A stretch of DNA of 64,000 bases from Cycas panzhihuaensis. Lineage: Eukaryota; Cycadophyta. A program made the position numbers and the translations under genes. Shown piece by piece: positions 60,112-64,000 of the stretch. The stretch's first letter is position 1. The number at the start of each line of letters is the position of its first letter. The notes beneath the pieces are model-generated. The model was given only the letters and a program-made list of their open reading frames with translations. It made no database searches and was not told the origin of the DNA. The stretch covers positions 56,799,741 to 56,863,740 of the forward strand of contig CM041465.1 of the NCBI GenBank assembly GCA_023213395.1. Direction: 5' to 3'.

Positions 60112-63100
60112 CTAGCTGTTGGAGCTCATATCCTTCTCTACCAGAACCAAAAGATCCCTAGGGAAATCACTCTTCCACACTTGACCTTCCTGATGCCTCA
60201 CCCCCCAGTTTGCCAAAAAATCAGCCGGTTTATTTCCTTTTCTGAAGGTATGCCTAATACGGACTTCAGCCAGTCCCTTAATGATCTCTTTGGCATCATT
60301 GAACAGGGACTGGAATCTCCAATCTGGGAGAGCCTCACCTTTTAGTGTCTTAATCACCACCTCTGAATCCCCTTCTAATACCAGACGTTGAAAGTTTCCT
60401 TCAACTGCTAGGTCCAGAGCTTTAAGCATAGCTTGCATTTCCGCATAGTGGTTTGTCTGACATTCATAGTAGTCTGCGAAAGCCCAGATGGGGGAGCCAG
60501 AGCTATCCCTACAGATACCCCCACCCCCAGCTTCCCTAAGATTTCCTTTAGCAGCCCCGTCAAAATTAACTTTGCTCCATGTCTCCTCAGGAGGCTGCCA
60601 TCTACAGAATTTGGGCCTTGCAGCTTCAAAAATAGGAGATAACCCCCATTTACTAAGAATCCTGCTCTCCTGTAAAGAAATACATTTTTCTTTCACATTT
60701 CTAACATTTTCCTTAATATCAGAAGTTATTCTGTTGAAGATGGCGATCTGATCCATCTGGTATTCCTGGAAAATTTGTCGATTCCTCTCTTTCCATATAT
60801 TCCAAGCCACAATCGAGAGCGCAATGTTCCAGATGCAGCTCAGGGTTTTGCTTCTGAAGGGGCTAAGCCAGGCAAGCCATAGATCGAAGGTCTCTTTTGA
60901 AAATGTCCAGCATACCTTGAGTTTTCTGAGGAACATCCTCCAAATCTCTCTACTGTATGCACACCCAATGAAAATGTGGTCCATGGATTCTTCCTCAGAA
61001 CAGCATAAAATGCATCTGTTTGCCAGCTCAATACCTCTCTTCTTAAGATTATCTATAGTAAGAATTTTGTTCTTGAGGCAAAGCCACCAGAAAATTATTA
61101 TCTTGGGAATAATAGGGAGCTTCCAAACCCCTTCAAGGGTTGGATTTCTCTGATCTCCTCTGGTTAAACAAAGGAAATGATATCCTTATTTTATAGTGTA
61201 TTCCCCAGATGGGCCTAGAGGCCACACAACCGTGTCCGGCAAAGTCATTATGGGTATATAATTTTTATGAAGGATCTTTTTAAGCTTGTTTAGACCCTCT
61301 TGCAGTCTTTCCCCTTGAATTTCCTCCAGAGACTTCCATCTCCTGTTTTTGCCACTCCCGGTCCAATAATCCTTCACCTGAGTGCCATATTGCCTGACAC
61401 AGGGCCCCATAATAGGTACCAGGTCGGGATAGTCCTTAAGAGCATTGTCACAGCACCATGCATCCTCCCAGAACCTTATGGAGTTGCCATCTCCAAGTCT
61501 CCATTTCAAGCCATCTCTTATAACTCGCCATGCTTTAAGAATGCTTCTCCAAACAGTGGAGCCAGCCTGCGAAGCATCATTCTCGATAAGGGAACCCCCT
61601 TGAATGTATTTTCTAGCTAGGATCTTCTCCCAGGGTCTCTCACCCCCTTTCAGTAGCCGCCACCCCAACTTAGCCCCTAGAGTAGAGTTAAATGGAGAAA
61701 TCCTTCTCAGGTTAAGGATGCCAGCCCATTTTGGGGTACAGACTTTATTCCAGCTAACCAGGTGTATTCTGTCTTTACTCTCCGTCCCAGACCAAAGGAA
61801 TCTTTTCTGGATAGATTCAATAATATTTGAAATGCCCGCCAGGACTCTGAAGATAGACATCCAATATACTAGAATACTCTGCAACGTCGAAGCGACTAGT
61901 TGGAGCTTTCCGGCTAGGCTTAGAAGGGCGCCTTTCCATCCCACCAGCTTCCTTTGCATCCTATTAATGAGGGGATTCCACATGTCCTTGGTCATTTTCC
62001 CAACAAAGAGTGGCAGCCCAAGGTAAATTGTGGGTAGCTTTTTTATACTCATCCCTAGGATTCCACTTATCCTGCCTTGAACATGGGCCGGGGTGTTTAA
62101 AAAGAAGACATTACTCTTGTTCAAATTTATCTTTTGGTTCGTGGCCTCCTCAAAGTGGCCCAAAATCTCTTTAAATTTGGAGGCTTCGCCCAAAGCCGCT
62201 TTCCCTAGGAAGATGTTATCGTCCATGAATTGATGATGGGCCACAGAATCTACCCCAGATGTCGGTATTATGCCTCTTATGGCTCTCTCCCTTCTGGTGG
62301 ACTCCAATGTTCTACCCAGTAGCTCAGTCATCGTGATAAACAGAAAGGGAGAAAGAGGGTCGCCCTGCCTCAACCCCCTAAATCCTAGAAAAAACTTGGA
62401 GGAGGAGCCATTTATGATGACAGAGAATTACGAGTTGCCAATACATAGTTTTATCCAAGACCGCCAGGTCTCCCCAAACCCAAATGCACCAAGGCAATCT
62501 AACAAGCAGTCCCAGGAGACCCTATCAAAAGCTTTCGATAGGTCGATCTTGACAAGCATCACCGGGTCCTTCCTCTCTGCCGCTGAATGGAGTGTTTCGT
62601 GGACAACAATATAGCCATCGTAAATCTGCCTACCCTGGAGGAAACCATCTTGATTCTGGGAAATGATGCTTGGCATAATTTTCTTCATTCTATTCACCAA
62701 GACCTTCGTTATGATTTTATATTTAACATTGCAGAGGCTAATAGGGCGAAAGTCCTCCATCCTATTAGCCCCTTCCTTTTCTAATAAGGACAAGAAATGT
62801 GGTCTGCCATTCCTGCAGAATCTTTCTGTTCACTTCAAACTCCTTCATCGCTTCCATGAGGTCCCCCTTTATAATATCCCAGAATTCTTGAAAGAACCCC
62901 GGGGGGAAACCATCAGGGCCAGGCGCTTTGTCTTTCTTCATACCGAAGAGAGTCGTCCTAACCTCCTCTTGAGTAAATGGAGCTGTGAGCTGGGCATTCT
63001 GGTCCTCGTTCACCAAGCAAGGAATGCTGTTCAGGAAATCTCTCCTGCTATCCTCGTTCCTGCATGGCGGTTCGGTGAAGAGATTCTTAAAGTAATCACA

Positions 63101-64000
63101 TGCCATCTCCTTCATGTCCTCATCCGAGTTGACTACAGATCCACCATCCATTTGAAGACTAGTGATTCTGTTGTTCGCCCTATGTTTTTCTGTGGTCATA
63201 TGGAAAAATCTGGTATTTCTATCACCTTCGGCCAACCAGAGGGCCCTGGATTTTTGTCTCCAATGGATCTCTTCTCTGATAAGGATCTCCTCCATAGTCT
63301 CAGTGAGCTCCTTCTCAACCTTGTCAATCTCCTCCGATCTGCCCCACCGCTCAATTTGATCCTCGATGCCTTTCAAGTCCTGGATAGTTTTATCCTTTTG
63401 CTCATTTATATTATGAAAGACTTCCTTGTTCCAAGCCTTTACTTACTTTTTAACTTGATCCGGCTTCTTTGAAAATCTGTACATGGCGTGACCCTTAATA
63501 TCAGTGCCCCACCATTCCTCAATTTTCCCCCGCAGGTCTAGATGGCGAAGCCACATTAATTCAAATCTGAAGGGAGCCCCAATGAATCTACCCGGGTCTG
63601 AAAAATTCAAAAGGAGGGGTGAGTGATCAGAGCTGATCCTCAGCAATGCCTCTAAGGCATAGTCAGAGAAGCAGCGCATCCAATCGTAGTTAACCAGCAC
63701 CCTGTCTAGCTTAATTTGAATAAGGCTGTCACCCAACCTCTTATTGGACCAGGTGAAGGATGCCCCCCTAAGGCTGACATCTTCCAAACCCCCCTGTTGA
63801 AGGAAATCTCCAAACTCAACCATACTTGAAGTCCATCCCTCGGTGCCTCCTTTCTTATCGTGAGGATAGAGTCGAGTTGAAATCCTAGCCAAAGACCACG
63901 AGCTGGCAGTCTTTGTGTACCTCGATCAATCTCTCCCAAAGCCTCTTCCTGGCTGATTGAAGAGTTGGGGCATAAACATTGGTAGCGATCCATGGGATAT
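60112..64000 (-). pseudogene. LINE ORF2 protein (partial, broken)
   Basis: The minus strand from the window edge reads an endonuclease (WIATNVYAPT, then DFN, later SSDHSPLLLNF), reverse transcriptase (DKAPGPDGFP, FRPISLCNV, KIDLSKAFDRVSWD, LRQGDPLSPFLF, QFMDD at 62218-62229, GLPLFVGK), a zf-RVT zinc finger (CILC to DHIFIGC, ~61040-60965) and RNase H (NFDGAAKGN, HYAEMQAML, LEGDSEVV). It would nick the target and copy its RNA there. Breaks: TAG 63885-63887, a frameshift near 63860, TAA 63440-63442, a frameshift near 62800, TAA 62425-62427 and TAA 61183-61185. From 62793 to 60112 one frame holds except for the last two stops. Confidence 0.93.
60165..60565 (-). pseudogene. LINE C-terminal RNase H domain
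   Basis: RVT_3-type RNase H with first Asp in NFDGAAKG, Glu in YAEMQA, Asp in EGDSEVV and a KGNKPADFLAN tail; all catalytic residues are present. A C-terminal RNase H is typical of plant L1 LINEs. Part of the ORF2 entry above. Confidence 0.88.

Larger units (their letters stand above)
59961..64000 (-). mobile_element. LINE (plant L1 type), 5' truncated by window edge
   Basis: A non-LTR element reading right to left: endonuclease, reverse transcriptase, zinc finger, RNase H, ~137 bp 3' UTR and poly-A. No LTRs. G+C is clearly higher than in the surrounding repeats and defects are few, so it is the youngest insertion in the window. The 5' part (ORF1 and the endonuclease N-terminus) is beyond 64000. 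Confidence 0.92.

Noticed and set aside
60433-63472. Plus-strand open frames of up to 269 codons across the LINE
   Set aside because: They are antisense shadows of the LINE ORF2, which has all expected domains on the minus strand.

Overview
The window looks like intergenic, heterochromatic DNA from a seed plant with a large, repeat-rich genome. The basis is plant-type Ty1/copia and Ty3/gypsy retrotransposons whose primer-binding sites match plant initiator-Met tRNA, a plant L1-type LINE carrying a C-terminal RNase H, low G+C and long (TA)n arrays. I cannot name the species. I found no host protein-coding gene, tRNA, rRNA or CRISPR array. Nearly everything is transposable element (TE) at several stages of decay, and most internal stops fall where related proteins have Gln or Trp, as expected from C-to-T decay of methylated DNA.

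Layout. 1-8 kb: decayed gypsy-type sequence with long terminal repeats (LTRs), including a ~3.05 kb repeat at 4914-7967. 8-17 kb: very decayed repeat, three TA-rich microsatellites and a gypsy/RNase H relic on the minus strand (15.6-16.0 kb). 17.1-19.25 kb: one decayed plus-strand reading frame with a plant-mobile-domain-like segment, an acidic/Pro stretch and a coiled coil. 19.3-21.8 kb: two ~325 bp LTRs of one family in inverted orientation. 21.8-23.5 kb: gypsy protease fragment (minus). 23.46-25.66 kb: 3' end of a plus-strand copia element and AT-rich sequence.

25.66-51 kb is a decayed minus-strand gypsy element (gag 46.3-45.2, protease 44.7, reverse transcriptase 26.4-25.7 kb) split by a 16.5 kb copia insertion (Copia-1, 27418-43874, LTRs ~5% diverged). 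Copia-1 is itself split by a composite copia insertion (33421-42173, flanked by CATAC) made of a gag-pol element (Copia-2) and a gag-only element sharing a central LTR. A separate 3 kb non-autonomous LTR element (46492-49524) sits just upstream of the gypsy gag.

51.1-54.2 kb is a second copy of the ~3 kb LTR-like repeat, followed by a plus-strand gypsy element (gag, protease, RNase H, integrase) whose reverse transcriptase region is missing and occupied by another nested LTR element (56.3-58.9 kb). From 59.96 kb to the window end lies the 3' part of a minus-strand LINE (endonuclease, reverse transcriptase, zinc finger, RNase H, poly-A). It interrupts the gypsy integrase and is the least decayed and most G+C-rich part of the window.

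No gene here appears functional. The most interesting items are the chimeric copia composite, the gag-only element with a repeated C-terminal His/Glu-Asp motif, the inverted LTR pair with matching flanks, the mobile-domain/coiled-coil relic beside a primer-binding site, and an LTR hairpin conserved in three copies.
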